NCBI GenBank assembly: GCA_903900155.1
Contig: CAIUMD010000019.1
Span: 1-64,000, forward strand
Length of the DNA stretch: 64,000 bases
Direction: 5' to 3'
DNA from: an uncultured Caulobacterales bacterium
GTDB taxonomy: Bacteria; Pseudomonadota; Alphaproteobacteria; Caulobacterales; Caulobacteraceae
Of this stretch, positions 54,919-62,427 are shown piece by piece (position 1 is the stretch's first letter; each line of letters opens with the position of its first letter). The position numbers and the translations under genes were made by a program. The notes under the pieces were generated by a model. The model saw nothing but the letters and a program-made list of their open reading frames with translations. It made no database searches and was not told where the DNA came from.

Positions 54919-54932
54919 CCGTACATCCGTTA
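54919..54932. promoter_or_regulatory. TCCGTA direct-repeat operator, upstream of TBDR, site 1
   Basis: TCCGTA-CA-TCCGTT, matching 13 of 14 bases of the site at 53631-53644 read on the opposite strand. It lies 106 bases upstream of the TBDR start. Confidence 0.62.
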
Positions 54933-54941
54933 TCGACGAGC

Positions 54942-55025
54942 GAAAATTCGAGCAAAAATTCCCGTACATTCGTTACGCAACCGTCATCGAGCGCTGATAC
55001 CACCTCCGTCGAGTTCGAATTTTCG
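54942..55025. repeat. 11-bp inverted repeat in the TBDR leader
   Basis: CGAAAATTCGA (54942-54952) and its exact complement TCGAATTTTCG (55015-55025) flank the second TCCGTA site and most of the leader. It is unusually A/T-rich for this genome. A protein-looping or RNA-structure role is possible. Confidence 0.45.
54961..54974. promoter_or_regulatory. TCCGTA direct-repeat operator, upstream of TBDR, site 2
   Basis: CCCGTA-CA-TTCGTT, a degenerate copy exactly 42 bases (four helical turns) from site 1, so both would be on the same face of the DNA. It lies 64 bases before the TBDR start. Confidence 0.55.
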
Positions 55026-55038
55026 GGGATAACTTCCA

Positions 55039-57288
55039 ATGCTCACATACAAACGCCTTCGCACCCTGCTGCTCGCCAGCGCCGCCCTGAGCGGCGCCTC
55101 ATCCGCACAAGCGTTCGCAGCCGACACTGCAACCACCGCTGACGACACCGCGCTGGAGCCGATCGTCGTGACCGCCCAGCGCCGCGCCGAACGTCTACAG
55201 GACGTGCCGATCTCGATCACCTCGGTCAGCGCCCAGAAGCTGGAGCAGTCCAACTTCCGCTCGATCACCGACCTGCCCTATCTGGTCCCGGGCGTGAATT
55301 TCGAGACGACCAACGGCACGGCCTTCAACATCCGCGGCGTCGGCAGCAGCTCGTGGGACTTCTCCAATGAGAAGTCAGTCAGCCTGGTGGTCGACGACGT
55401 CGTGATGGACGCCCAGCGCGACAACGGCCTGACCGGCCTGAACGACATCCAGCAGATCGACGTGCTGATGGGCCCCCAGGGCACGCTGTTCGGCAAGAAC
55501 GCCACCTCGGGCGTCATCGCCATCACCACGGTCAAGCCGGTGCTCGGCCAATACTCGGTGAAGGGTGACGCGGCCTATGGCGAACGCGCCGATCGGACTG
55601 CGAACCTGACGGTCAACATCCCGATCGGCGACAAGATCGCCCTGCGCGTCTCAGGCTTCGCCCAGGGCCAGGAAGGCTATGGCCGCTACACCGTGCTGAA
55701 CCAGTCGCTGAATGCCTATAAGGAGCACGGCTATCGGGCCAAGCTGCTGTTCGCGCCGAACGACCGGATCGAGCTGATCTATTCCAGCGACTATGCCCGT
55801 CACTGGGACAATAACAACCGCACTACGGTCGGCGGCGGCTCGGCCTTCTTCACCAACCTGCAGATCGCCAACGGCGTGACGCCCAGCCTGAAGAACGACA
55901 GCAACGCCGACAGCAAGATGGGCCAGCTCAAGAACACCAGCTGGGGCCAGACGCTGAGGGGCCAGTTTCAGATCGGCCGCGACACCCTGACCTCGGTCAG
56001 CTCGTACCGCGACACCCGCTCGTTCGGCGCGGGCCCCGGCGACTTCACCCCGGTCGACAAGTGGGCCTTCGTGCCGTTCAACCAGGGCACGGTGAAGACC
56101 TGGAAGTTCAGCCAGGAACTGCGCTGGGCCTCGCCGACCGGCGGTTTCTTCGAATATCTGGCCGGCCTCTACTACAACCGCCTGAGCCAGGACGCGACGC
56201 AAGCCCAGTGGGCCACCTTCGGCGCGCCGCTGCCCGTGACCAACATCACCACCACCAGCGGCGTGGTCGGCGACCCGGGCAACGCCACCCGCTTCCGCAC
56301 CACCAACATCACGCAGGCCGCCTTCGGCCAGCTGAAGTTCAACGTCTCGGACAAGCTGAGCCTGTCGGCCGGCGCGCGCTACACCCAGAACGACAACAGC
56401 CAGACGGAAAGCTTCTTCTATATCGACCCGGTGAAGGCGCTGGGCATGCCCATGACCTTCACGCCCAGCGGCAAGCCGCCCAGCCAGCCCTATGGTCAGG
56501 TCAAGGGCGACAACTTCTCTTACCGCCTGGCCGCCCAGTATCGCCTCAGCAGCGACGTCATGGCCTACGTGTCCTACGCCACAGGCTACAAGCCCGGCGG
56601 CACCGCCTTCGTCGGCAACAACTATTCGCCGTACAAGGACGAAACGGTCAAAAGCGTCGAGGCTGGCGTCAAGTCCGAGCTGTTCAACCGCCGGGTGCGC
56701 CTGAACGCCAGCGTGTTCAACTCGGAATTCAGCGACTTCCAGACCTCGCTGCTGACTTTCGTGCCGGGCAATCCGGTGGCGGTGATCGCGACGGGCAACG
56801 CCGGCGGCCTGCGCAGCCGGGGCTTCGAGACCACCTTCGCCTGGCGCGCCACGGAAGGCCTCACCCTGAGCGGCGGCGTGACCTATGCCGACGCGGTGTT
56901 CACCGACTTCCGCTACAACGCCACGACCAACTACAAGGGCACCAGCCTGACCAACGCGCCCAAGTGGCAAGGCTCTCTCAGCGCCAACTATGACCGCGAG
57001 ATCGGCGCCTATCGCCTGAAAGCCAGCCTGGACTACGCCTACCGCACCCGCACCTGGAGCGCGGTCGGCCAGGCCGCCAACACCGAGCTGCCGGGCTACG
57101 GCATGGCCAACGGCCGCATCAGCGTCACCCCGGAGAACGGCGGCGTCGAGGTCGGCCTCTACGGCCGCAACCTGCTGGACAAGTACTTCTCCACCGCCTT
57201 CGAGCAGTACAGCACCATGAGCCTGACCCATCGCATCTCGCGGGAAGCGCACCGAACAGTCGGGGTCTTCGCCAAGTACGCCTTCTAG
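55039..57288 (+). CDS. TonB-dependent receptor, FecA/BtuB-like short type (749 aa)
   Basis: Signal peptide (ending AQAFAAD), TonB box EPIVVTAQRRAERLQDVP, a plug (LPYLVPGVNFETTNG; IDVLMGPQGTLFGKNATSG) and a barrel ending GVFAKYAF. This is the common RAERLQDVP branch of sphingomonad and Caulobacter receptors. There is no STN domain and no local sigma factor; control by the double-TetR protein is suggested by the two repeat sites upstream. A strong terminator follows. Confidence 0.92.
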   Translation: MLTYKRLRTLLLASAALSGASSAQAFAADTATTADDTALEPIVVTAQRRAERLQDVPISITSVSAQKLEQSNFRSITDLPYLVPGVNFETTNGTAFNIRGVGSSSWDFSNEKSVSLVVDDVVMDAQRDNGLTGLNDIQQIDVLMGPQGTLFGKNATSGVIAITTVKPVLGQYSVKGDAAYGERADRTANLTVNIPIGDKIALRVSGFAQGQEGYGRYTVLNQSLNAYKEHGYRAKLLFAPNDRIELIYSSDYARHWDNNNRTTVGGGSAFFTNLQIANGVTPSLKNDSNADSKMGQLKNTSWGQTLRGQFQIGRDTLTSVSSYRDTRSFGAGPGDFTPVDKWAFVPFNQGTVKTWKFSQELRWASPTGGFFEYLAGLYYNRLSQDATQAQWATFGAPLPVTNITTTSGVVGDPGNATRFRTTNITQAAFGQLKFNVSDKLSLSAGARYTQNDNSQTESFFYIDPVKALGMPMTFTPSGKPPSQPYGQVKGDNFSYRLAAQYRLSSDVMAYVSYATGYKPGGTAFVGNNYSPYKDETVKSVEAGVKSELFNRRVRLNASVFNSEFSDFQTSLLTFVPGNPVAVIATGNAGGLRSRGFETTFAWRATEGLTLSGGVTYADAVFTDFRYNATTNYKGTSLTNAPKWQGSLSANYDREIGAYRLKASLDYAYRTRTWSAVGQAANTELPGYGMANGRISVTPENGGVEVGLYGRNLLDKYFSTAFEQYSTMSLTHRISREAHRTVGVFAKYAF

Positions 57289-57329
57289 TCCCCTGAAGCG
57301 CGGGCGGCCCCGTATCGCCGCGCACGACT

Positions 57330-57365
57330 GTCCCGCCTGGGCGATCGCCTGGGCGGGACCTTTTT
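57330..57365 (+). terminator. Strong intrinsic terminator after the TBDR
   Basis: GTCCCGCC (57330-57337) pairs with GGCGGGAC (57352-57359), with inner palindrome GGCGATCGCC, followed by CTTTTT. It lies 41 bases after the stop codon and directly upstream of the phosphatase gene. Confidence 0.88.
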
Positions 57366-57383
57366 CTCATGGAAAGTCTCGAC

Positions 57384-58406
57384 ATGGATCGTCGTCTGTT
57401 CCTGGCGGGCGCCTTGGCGCTGGCCCCGACCGCTCGCGCCGCCGCGCCCTTGGACGCTCAGGCCACGCGCCTCGGCCCCAGCAGCGTCCGCTTGGCCTGG
57501 ACCGGCGCAGGGGCCGTCTCGATCCTCGCCTCCGACGATCCGGAAGCGCCGAGATCGGCGATGCGGCCGCTAAAGACCCTGGCCGGCGCTATGACGCAGG
57601 TCACCACTCCCATCAGCCCCCGCCCCTACTTCCTGGTCCGCGCCGCCGACGGCCGCCAGACCCGCGTGGCCGAGCGCCTGCTGCCACTGACGGGCGGCCG
57701 AAACTTCCGTGACCTGGGCGGCTGGCGGAGCGTCGACGGCCGGCAGGTCAAGTGGGGCAGGATATATCGCTCCGGCGTCATGACCGACCTGACGATGGCC
57801 GACATCACCTACCTCCAGGACCTGGGCGTCACCGTTATCTGCGACCTGCGCAACCCGCAGGAGCGCGCGACCGAACCCAGCCCCTTCCTGAAGGCCGGTG
57901 GTCCAAGGGTGGCCGCCTTCGACTACGAGACCGTCTCGTTGGCGCCGTTCGTAGCCATGACCACCCGCGAGCAGGCCATCCAGGGTTTCGCCGACGCCTA
58001 TGTCGCGCTGCTGGATCACCTGGCGCCAAACTTCACCGACCTCTTTGCGCGTCTCGCGGACGACGCCGGCCCGCTGGCGATGAACTGCAGCGCCGGCAAG
58101 GACCGCACAGGCCTGGCCTCGGCCCTGGTGCTGTCGACGCTTGGCGTTTCGCGTGCGACCGTGATCGCCGACTACGCCCTATCCCAGACCTATGTCCCGC
58201 CCACGCACTACGCGTCGCAGTTCCCGGCCTTCGCCAAGACGCCGTCGGCGGTGACGAAAGTTATCTTGGGCTCCGACCCGGAGGTCATGCGTCGGGCCTT
58301 GGCCGTGATCGACACCCGATGGGGCGGCCCGTCGGCCCTGGCCAAGACCCGCTACGGCCTGACCGACGCCATGCGCCAGGAACTGCGCCGCCTCTATCTG
58401 AGCTGA
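57384..58406 (+). CDS. Tat-exported tyrosine/serine protein phosphatase-like protein (340 aa)
   Basis: N terminus MDRRLFLAGALALAPTARA is a Tat signal. The phosphatase P-loop is CSAGKDRTG (C235 and R241). The family-typical LTGGRNFRDLGGW and YRSG..TDLT blocks come earlier (PF13350-like), and WPD-loop-like and C-terminal helices complete it. Export means it acts in the periplasm or outside, so small phosphate esters are as likely as proteins. ATG 57384 has GGAAAG upstream; ATG 57369 is less likely. It starts 18 bases after the TBDR terminator. Confidence 0.87.
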   Translation: MDRRLFLAGALALAPTARAAAPLDAQATRLGPSSVRLAWTGAGAVSILASDDPEAPRSAMRPLKTLAGAMTQVTTPISPRPYFLVRAADGRQTRVAERLLPLTGGRNFRDLGGWRSVDGRQVKWGRIYRSGVMTDLTMADITYLQDLGVTVICDLRNPQERATEPSPFLKAGGPRVAAFDYETVSLAPFVAMTTREQAIQGFADAYVALLDHLAPNFTDLFARLADDAGPLAMNCSAGKDRTGLASALVLSTLGVSRATVIADYALSQTYVPPTHYASQFPAFAKTPSAVTKVILGSDPEVMRRALAVIDTRWGGPSALAKTRYGLTDAMRQELRRLYLS

Positions 58407-58582
58407 AATCCGCGCTGGCGCTTGGCACGGGCGCTGAGGGTCACGGCCTTCTTCCAGAGCGAAAGAGCCATCAGCGCCTGAACTCCGGACACGCGCCTCC
58501 CACGCCGCGCTGCACCGCTCCGCGAAACCCGCAACTGAACGGGCAGGTCTATCGCGCTCCGCGCCAGCCTAGCCTGATCGCG

Positions 58583-58897
58583 TCAGCGGGACTTGCCCGG
58601 CGACGCGATCGTCACGTCGATCGCCGTCAGGTCCGTCATGCTGTCGCCGTAGCCTAGCACGTTCACCGTCTGGCCGATCTTGATGTCCTTCGGGGTCAAG
58701 CGCTTGCCGTCCATCGCCACGCGGGTGTTGTTGTCCACGTCGAGGGTCACGATCTCGCCCTCGCTGGTCACGACATCGATCGTCTTGGCGGTGACCGCCG
58801 TGATCTTGCCGGCGAGCGGGACGTCTTGGTGCGCCGCTGCAGGCATGGCGCTCAGCACGGCCGAGGCGACGATCAGCGAGGCGAGGAACTTGCGCAT
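58583..58897 (-). CDS. Small secreted beta-rich protein (104 aa)
   Basis: Signal peptide (residues 1-22, AMPAAAHQ). The mature part of about 80 residues alternates short beta strands (GKITAVTAKTIDVVTSEG; GQTVNVLGYGD), like an OB-fold or DUF5666-type domain. Its role is unknown. Its upstream region carries a GCGAGGG-N15-GCGTAA promoter shared with the metal-resistance genes on the other strand, so a role in metal binding or envelope stress is inferred. The 176 bases between it and the phosphatase gene hold nothing I can name. Confidence 0.78.
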   Translation of the reverse strand: MRKFLASLIVASAVLSAMPAAAHQDVPLAGKITAVTAKTIDVVTSEGEIVTLDVDNNTRVAMDGKRLTPKDIKIGQTVNVLGYGDSMTDLTAIDVTIASPGKSR

Positions 58898-58971
58898 TTC
58901 AAACTCCGACGGAGGACCTGGGGAGATCGTCGGCGACGCAGCCGGTTTCGGCGCCCGCCAATCTGCACAAA

Positions 58972-58999
58972 TTACGCAGCCCGCCAAGCTGACCCTCGC
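58972..58999 (-). promoter_or_regulatory. ECF-type promoter 1 (small secreted protein)
   Basis: Minus strand: GCGAGGG (58999-58993), 15 bases, GCGTAA (58977-58972), 75 bases before the start codon. One of five promoters with these words and exactly this spacing between 58.9 and 63.1 kb. Confidence 0.72.
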
Positions 59000-59026
59000 G
59001 AGACGATGAAGAATTTCAAGCCCGAC

Positions 59027-59054
59027 GCGAGGGCGCCGCGTCTGGGCTGCGTAA
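59027..59054 (+). promoter_or_regulatory. ECF-type promoter 2 (broken rcnA-like gene)
   Basis: GCGAGGG (59027-59033), 15 bases, GCGTAA (59049-59054), 49 bases before the ATG of the exporter remnant. It is divergent from promoter 1 and identical to it in both words. Confidence 0.72.
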
Positions 59055-59103
59055 AGCTCGGCGCAAGGCAAAATGCTTTGCGGACCCACTTTCGCAGGCG
59101 CCC

Positions 59104-59602
59104 ATGACACCGTTCGCCGAGATGCTCTCTCAAGGCGCGGCCCCGCGCCTGGCTCTTCGCGCCGTCCGCCCTGCTGCTGGGCGCGCTGCACGGCCTGGAG
59201 CCGGGTCACTCCAAGACCATGATGGCGGCGTTCATCGTGGCGGTGCGCGGGACGGTCTGGCAGGCGGTGCTGCTGGGCCTATCGGCGACGCTGTCTCACA
59301 CGGCCATCGTCTGGTCGATCGGGCTGGCGGGCCTCTACCTTGGCGGCAAGCTGAACCTGGAGACGGCCGAGCCGTGGTTCCAGCTGGCCTCGGCGGTCAT
59401 CATCCTGGGCGTCGCCATCTGGATGATCTGGCGTACCTGGCGCGAGGGCCGGGCCGAAGCGGCCGAACGCGGCCATGACCACGGCCACCATCATCACGAC
59501 GAGACGCGGACGATCGACACCGGTCACGGCGTCCTAGCGCTGTCGATCTTCGAGGACGGCGTCCCGCCCCGCTTCCGGGTCCATGCGCCGGCCCGGGCTT
59601 GA
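59104..59602 (+). pseudogene. Nickel/cobalt exporter remnant, RcnA/NicO-like, frameshifted and truncated
   Basis: The first 12 codons (MTPFAEMLSQGA) fit an RcnA start. A one-base insertion between about 59139 and 59149 then moves the true frame, which resumes as WLFAPSALLLGALHGLEPGHSK and MMAAFIVAVRG. Membrane segments and the His-rich loop (HDHGHHHHDE) follow. The chain stops soon after LSIFEDGVPPRFRV, about half the usual length, so the C-terminal membrane half is missing. The metal-binding segments GLEPGHSK and HTAIVW remain. Its promoter is intact, suggesting recent decay or a sequence error combined with a deletion. Confidence 0.82.
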
Positions 59603-59629
59603 GCACATGCCCGGCTCCAGGGAATCCGG

Positions 59630-59812
59630 ATGACCACCTCTTCGCCCTGCCTGGACATCTGCAAGTTCGACCGTCGATCGGACATGTGCGTCGGCTGCCT
59701 TCGAACGACCGAAGAGATCCGGCAATGGAAGAAGATCAGCGAGCATCGCCGCCGCCGGATCGTCGCCGAACGCCCCCGGCGCCAAGCCAAGCTGACCCAG
59801 AAGAAGACCTGA
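59630..59812 (+). CDS. DUF1289-family protein (60 aa)
   Basis: Very small basic protein with the family's four-cysteine pattern: SPCLDICKFD near the N terminus and MCVGCLRTTEEIRQWK in the middle. The cysteines suggest a metal or Fe-S site. It has no known enzymatic role. It starts 27 bases after the exporter remnant (AGGGAA upstream) and may be read from the same promoter. Confidence 0.85.
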   Translation: MTTSSPCLDICKFDRRSDMCVGCLRTTEEIRQWKKISEHRRRRIVAERPRRQAKLTQKKT

Positions 59813-59846
59813 CAGAGCCGGCTCCTCACGCCGAAAAGCGATCCGC

Positions 59847-59874
59847 GCGAGGGCTGCGGGCTCGGCGCGCGTAA
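59847..59874 (+). promoter_or_regulatory. ECF-type promoter 3 (hisD)
   Basis: GCGAGGG (59847-59853), 15 bases, GCGTAA (59869-59874), 55 bases before the hisD start. Both words equal those of promoters 1 and 2. Confidence 0.72.
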
Positions 59875-59929
59875 GTTTCGCGAGAGCGCCGCCCCCTCGG
59901 CGCACGATTAACGCACCGGAGACGTCATC

Positions 59930-61225
59930 TTGGCCCGCCGCCTCACCTTCGAGGACCCTGGTTTTTTCGCCGCCTTCGCCACGCTGGTCGAAGAGCGCCG
60001 GGAGACCTCGCCCGCCGTTGAGGACACGGTCACGCAGATCATCGCCGCCGTCCGACGCGAAGGCCTGCCGGCGCTGTTGCGCATTTCCCGCCAGCTGGAC
60101 GCGGCGCGGCTCGAAGAAGCGGACCTGCGGGTCAGCGCCGAGGAGATCGCCGCCGGCGCGGCGCTGTGCCCGCCGGAAGTCCGCGACGCCCTCTTCCTGG
60201 CGGCGCGCCGGATCGGCGAGTACCATGCCCGTCAACGACCGGCGGACGCCTGGTTCAAGGATGAGGACGGCCTGGAGCTGGGGTGGCGCTGGACGCCGCT
60301 GGACGCGGTCGGGATCTACGTTCCCGGCGGGCGCGCGGCCTACCCATCGAGTTTGCTGATGAACGCCGTCCCCGCCGTCATCGCCGGCGTGACGCGCATC
60401 GCCATGGTCACCCCGCCTGGCCATCTGTCGCCGGCGGTGCTCGCCGCGGCGCAAATCGCCGGCGTCAACGAGATCTGGCGGGTCGGCGGCGCTCAAGCCG
60501 TCGCGGCCCTGGCCTATGGCGCCGGACCGATCGCGCCGGTCGACAAGATCGTCGGACCGGGCAACGCCTATGTCTCGACCGCCAAGCGTCAGGTCTATGG
60601 CGCGGTGGGCATCGACGCCCTGGCCGGGCCGTCCGAGATCGTGGTGGTGGCCGACGCGGCCAACGATCCGCGCTGGATCGCCGTCGACCTGCTGTCCCAG
60701 GCCGAGCACGATCCGGTCGCCCAATCGGTGCTGATTACCGACGATACCGGGTTCGCGGAGGCCGTGGCGGCGGCGGTGGAAGCCGAGATCGCCACGCTGG
60801 CGACCCAGGACGCCGCGCGGATGTCCTGGGACACCAACGGCGCCATCATCGTCGCGCCCCGGTCCAGGACCGCAGAGCTGGTCAACGCCCTGGCGCCCGA
60901 ACACTTGCAGCTGGCCATCGACGATCCGAAGGTCCTGGCGGGCCAAGTGCGTCACGCCGGGGCCATCTTCATGGGTCGGCTGACCCCCGAGGCGATCGGC
61001 GACTACATCGCCGGGTCCAACCACGTCCTGCCTACCAGCCGCTCGGCCCGCTATTCGTCGGGCCTGTCGCTGTTCGACTTCATCAAGCGCACCTCGCTGA
61101 TCGCTTGTGATGAAACATCGCTGGAGACGCTGGGTCCGGCCACGGTCGCATTGGCCGACGCCGAGGGGCTTTCCGCCCACGCCCGGTCCGTCGCCCAGCG
61201 CCTGGGCCAGGGCGCCATTCGATGA
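59930..61225 (+). CDS. hisD: Histidinol dehydrogenase (431 aa)
   Basis: Zinc enzyme of the last two steps of histidine synthesis (histidinol to histidine). Full length for the family, with GIYVPGGRAAYPSSLLMN, the glutamine/histidine zinc site SQAEHDP and late motifs APEHLQL and GSNHVLPT. The start is TTG at 59930 with GGAGAC upstream. No other his gene is nearby. Its promoter has the same elements as the metal-resistance genes around it, so this may be a metal-induced second copy that raises histidine, a nickel/cobalt chelator (inference). Confidence 0.95.
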   Translation: MARRLTFEDPGFFAAFATLVEERRETSPAVEDTVTQIIAAVRREGLPALLRISRQLDAARLEEADLRVSAEEIAAGAALCPPEVRDALFLAARRIGEYHARQRPADAWFKDEDGLELGWRWTPLDAVGIYVPGGRAAYPSSLLMNAVPAVIAGVTRIAMVTPPGHLSPAVLAAAQIAGVNEIWRVGGAQAVAALAYGAGPIAPVDKIVGPGNAYVSTAKRQVYGAVGIDALAGPSEIVVVADAANDPRWIAVDLLSQAEHDPVAQSVLITDDTGFAEAVAAAVEAEIATLATQDAARMSWDTNGAIIVAPRSRTAELVNALAPEHLQLAIDDPKVLAGQVRHAGAIFMGRLTPEAIGDYIAGSNHVLPTSRSARYSSGLSLFDFIKRTSLIACDETSLETLGPATVALADAEGLSAHARSVAQRLGQGAIR

Positions 61226-61239
61226 TGCGCGGCGCGAGG

Positions 61240-61267
61240 ACGCGGGTGACGTCGTTGGCCTGCGTAA
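61240..61267 (+). promoter_or_regulatory. ECF-type promoter 4 (DUF190-cnrYXH)
   Basis: ACGCGGG (61240-61246), 15 bases, GCGTAA (61262-61267), 53 bases before the DUF190 start. The upstream word differs from promoters 1-3 at two positions. It would make the sigma gene autoregulated. Confidence 0.68.
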
Positions 61268-61320
61268 ACTTTAATGCACGGGCCCGCGTCTTGCCGGTCC
61301 CAGGCTAGGGAGAAGTCGTG

Positions 61321-61689
61321 ATGCAAAGCGGAGACGGCGCTGGCCTTTTGCGTATCTATACCGACGAACGCGCCTTCGTCGGGGATCGCCCGATTTTTGA
61401 GCTGCTGGTCGAGCGCGCCCGGCTCAAGGGCCTGGCTGGCGCGACGGTTCTGCGCGGCCGCCTGGGCTATGGACGCTCGGCGCTCATTCACAGCCACCGA
61501 ATGTTCGACCTGGAGGACGAATTGCCGCTCGTGATCGAGTTGATTGATGCGGAAAAGACCCTTCGGGACTTTGCCGCGTCCATTTCCGATCTGGACAAGA
61601 TCGGCGTCATAACCCTGGAAAAGGTCGAGGTGCTGCGCGCGCCGGCGGCGGTCGCCGCCAGCGTACCGCATGGAGGTTCCGATGAGTGA
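61321..61689 (+). CDS. DUF190-family PII-like protein (122 aa)
   Basis: Small soluble protein with the DUF190 pattern: RIYTDERAFVGDRPIFELLVERARLKGLAGATVLRGRLGYG-type blocks in order, then a C-terminal strand. The fold is like that of PII signal proteins, and relatives often accompany ion transporters such as CrcB. It heads the cnrYXH-like operon (AGGGAGAA upstream; ATG 61321, with a GTG just before). A sensor or modulator role in metal export is inferred from position only. Confidence 0.82.
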   Translation: MQSGDGAGLLRIYTDERAFVGDRPIFELLVERARLKGLAGATVLRGRLGYGRSALIHSHRMFDLEDELPLVIELIDAEKTLRDFAASISDLDKIGVITLEKVEVLRAPAAVAASVPHGGSDE

Positions 61690-61984
61690 TTTCGACAAGT
61701 GGCTGAACGGCGCGGCCAAGGCCCATGTCGGCCTCTCGGCCGGCGCCGCCGACGCGCTTGCCGCGCGTCTGGCCGGCGAACCGGCGCCCGGTACGATCGA
61801 GTCCCGTCGTGAATGGCGCCAGTTGACCGCCTGCCTGATGGTCGCCACCCTATTCGGCGCTGCGACGACGAGCGGACTTGGCATGATCCAGCGCACACCC
61901 ACGACACAGATGGCCGCCCGCTGGCCAGCAGCGGCCTTCCCCGTGTCGCCTTCCAATCTCCTGGCCCCGCGAAACGCCGGATGA
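61682..61984 (+). CDS. CnrY-like membrane anti-sigma factor (100 aa)
   Basis: About 45 cytoplasmic residues with short helices (FDKWLNGAAKAH; ADALAARLAG), one membrane helix (residues about 47-69, LTACLMVATLFGAATTSGLGM) and a short periplasmic tail. Size and topology equal CnrY, which holds the sigma factor CnrH at the membrane. Sequence likeness is too weak for certainty; the call rests on its place directly before CnrX- and CnrH-like genes. Start ATG 61682 has GGAGG upstream and overlaps DUF190 by 8 bases. Confidence 0.7.
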   Translation: MSDFDKWLNGAAKAHVGLSAGAADALAARLAGEPAPGTIESRREWRQLTACLMVATLFGAATTSGLGMIQRTPTTQMAARWPAAAFPVSPSNLLAPRNAG

Positions 61985-62427
61985 GCCGCGCCAACTGGAC
62001 CCGGATGATCGCCGGCGCGGCCGTCGCGGGCGCCGTCGGCGCGGTCCTGGTCTCGACCGCGCATTGGGCGCTGCAATCGGCTCACCCGAAGCCGATGGAC
62101 CTACACCAGGAACTGCACGAGATGGTGCCGCTCAGCACCCAGGAAAAGCAGCGCCTGGAAGCACGCGAAAATGCCTATCGGGCCCGGCGCGCGGCCATCG
62201 AACAGCGGGTCAAGACTACCAACGGTCGCTTGGCGCGAGCCATCGCCCTGCAGCCCGGCTGGACCCCGGAGGTCGAGGCGGCGAGCAAGGACGTCGAGGC
62301 CGCCGCCGCCGAACTGGAGCGCGCCACCCTGCAGCACGTGGTGGAGATGCGTGAAGGCCTGAACGCCGAGCACCGGCCCGCCTACGACACGGTCCTGGTC
62401 AAGGCCTTGTCCGACGGAGCCAAGTGA
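61981..62427 (+). CDS. cnrX: CnrX-like periplasmic metal sensor (148 aa)
   Basis: N-terminal membrane anchor (residues about 8-30), then an all-helical periplasmic domain of the CnrX/Spy-like kind, with the hairpin LHQELHEMVPLSTQEKQRLEARE and long charged helices after it. H102/H106-type histidines are present (LHQELHEM and LQHVVEMREG) and could bind Ni/Co. It overlaps the CnrY-like gene by 4 bases and the sigma gene by 4. In the Cupriavidus system, metal bound to CnrX releases the sigma factor from CnrY. Confidence 0.82.
   Translation: MSRANWTRMIAGAAVAGAVGAVLVSTAHWALQSAHPKPMDLHQELHEMVPLSTQEKQRLEARENAYRARRAAIEQRVKTTNGRLARAIALQPGWTPEVEAASKDVEAAAAELERATLQHVVEMREGLNAEHRPAYDTVLVKALSDGAK

Noticed and set aside
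57750..58657. A 301-residue plus-strand frame over the phosphatase gene
   Set aside because: Different frame of a well-supported phosphatase gene; Arg/Pro/Gly-rich without motifs.
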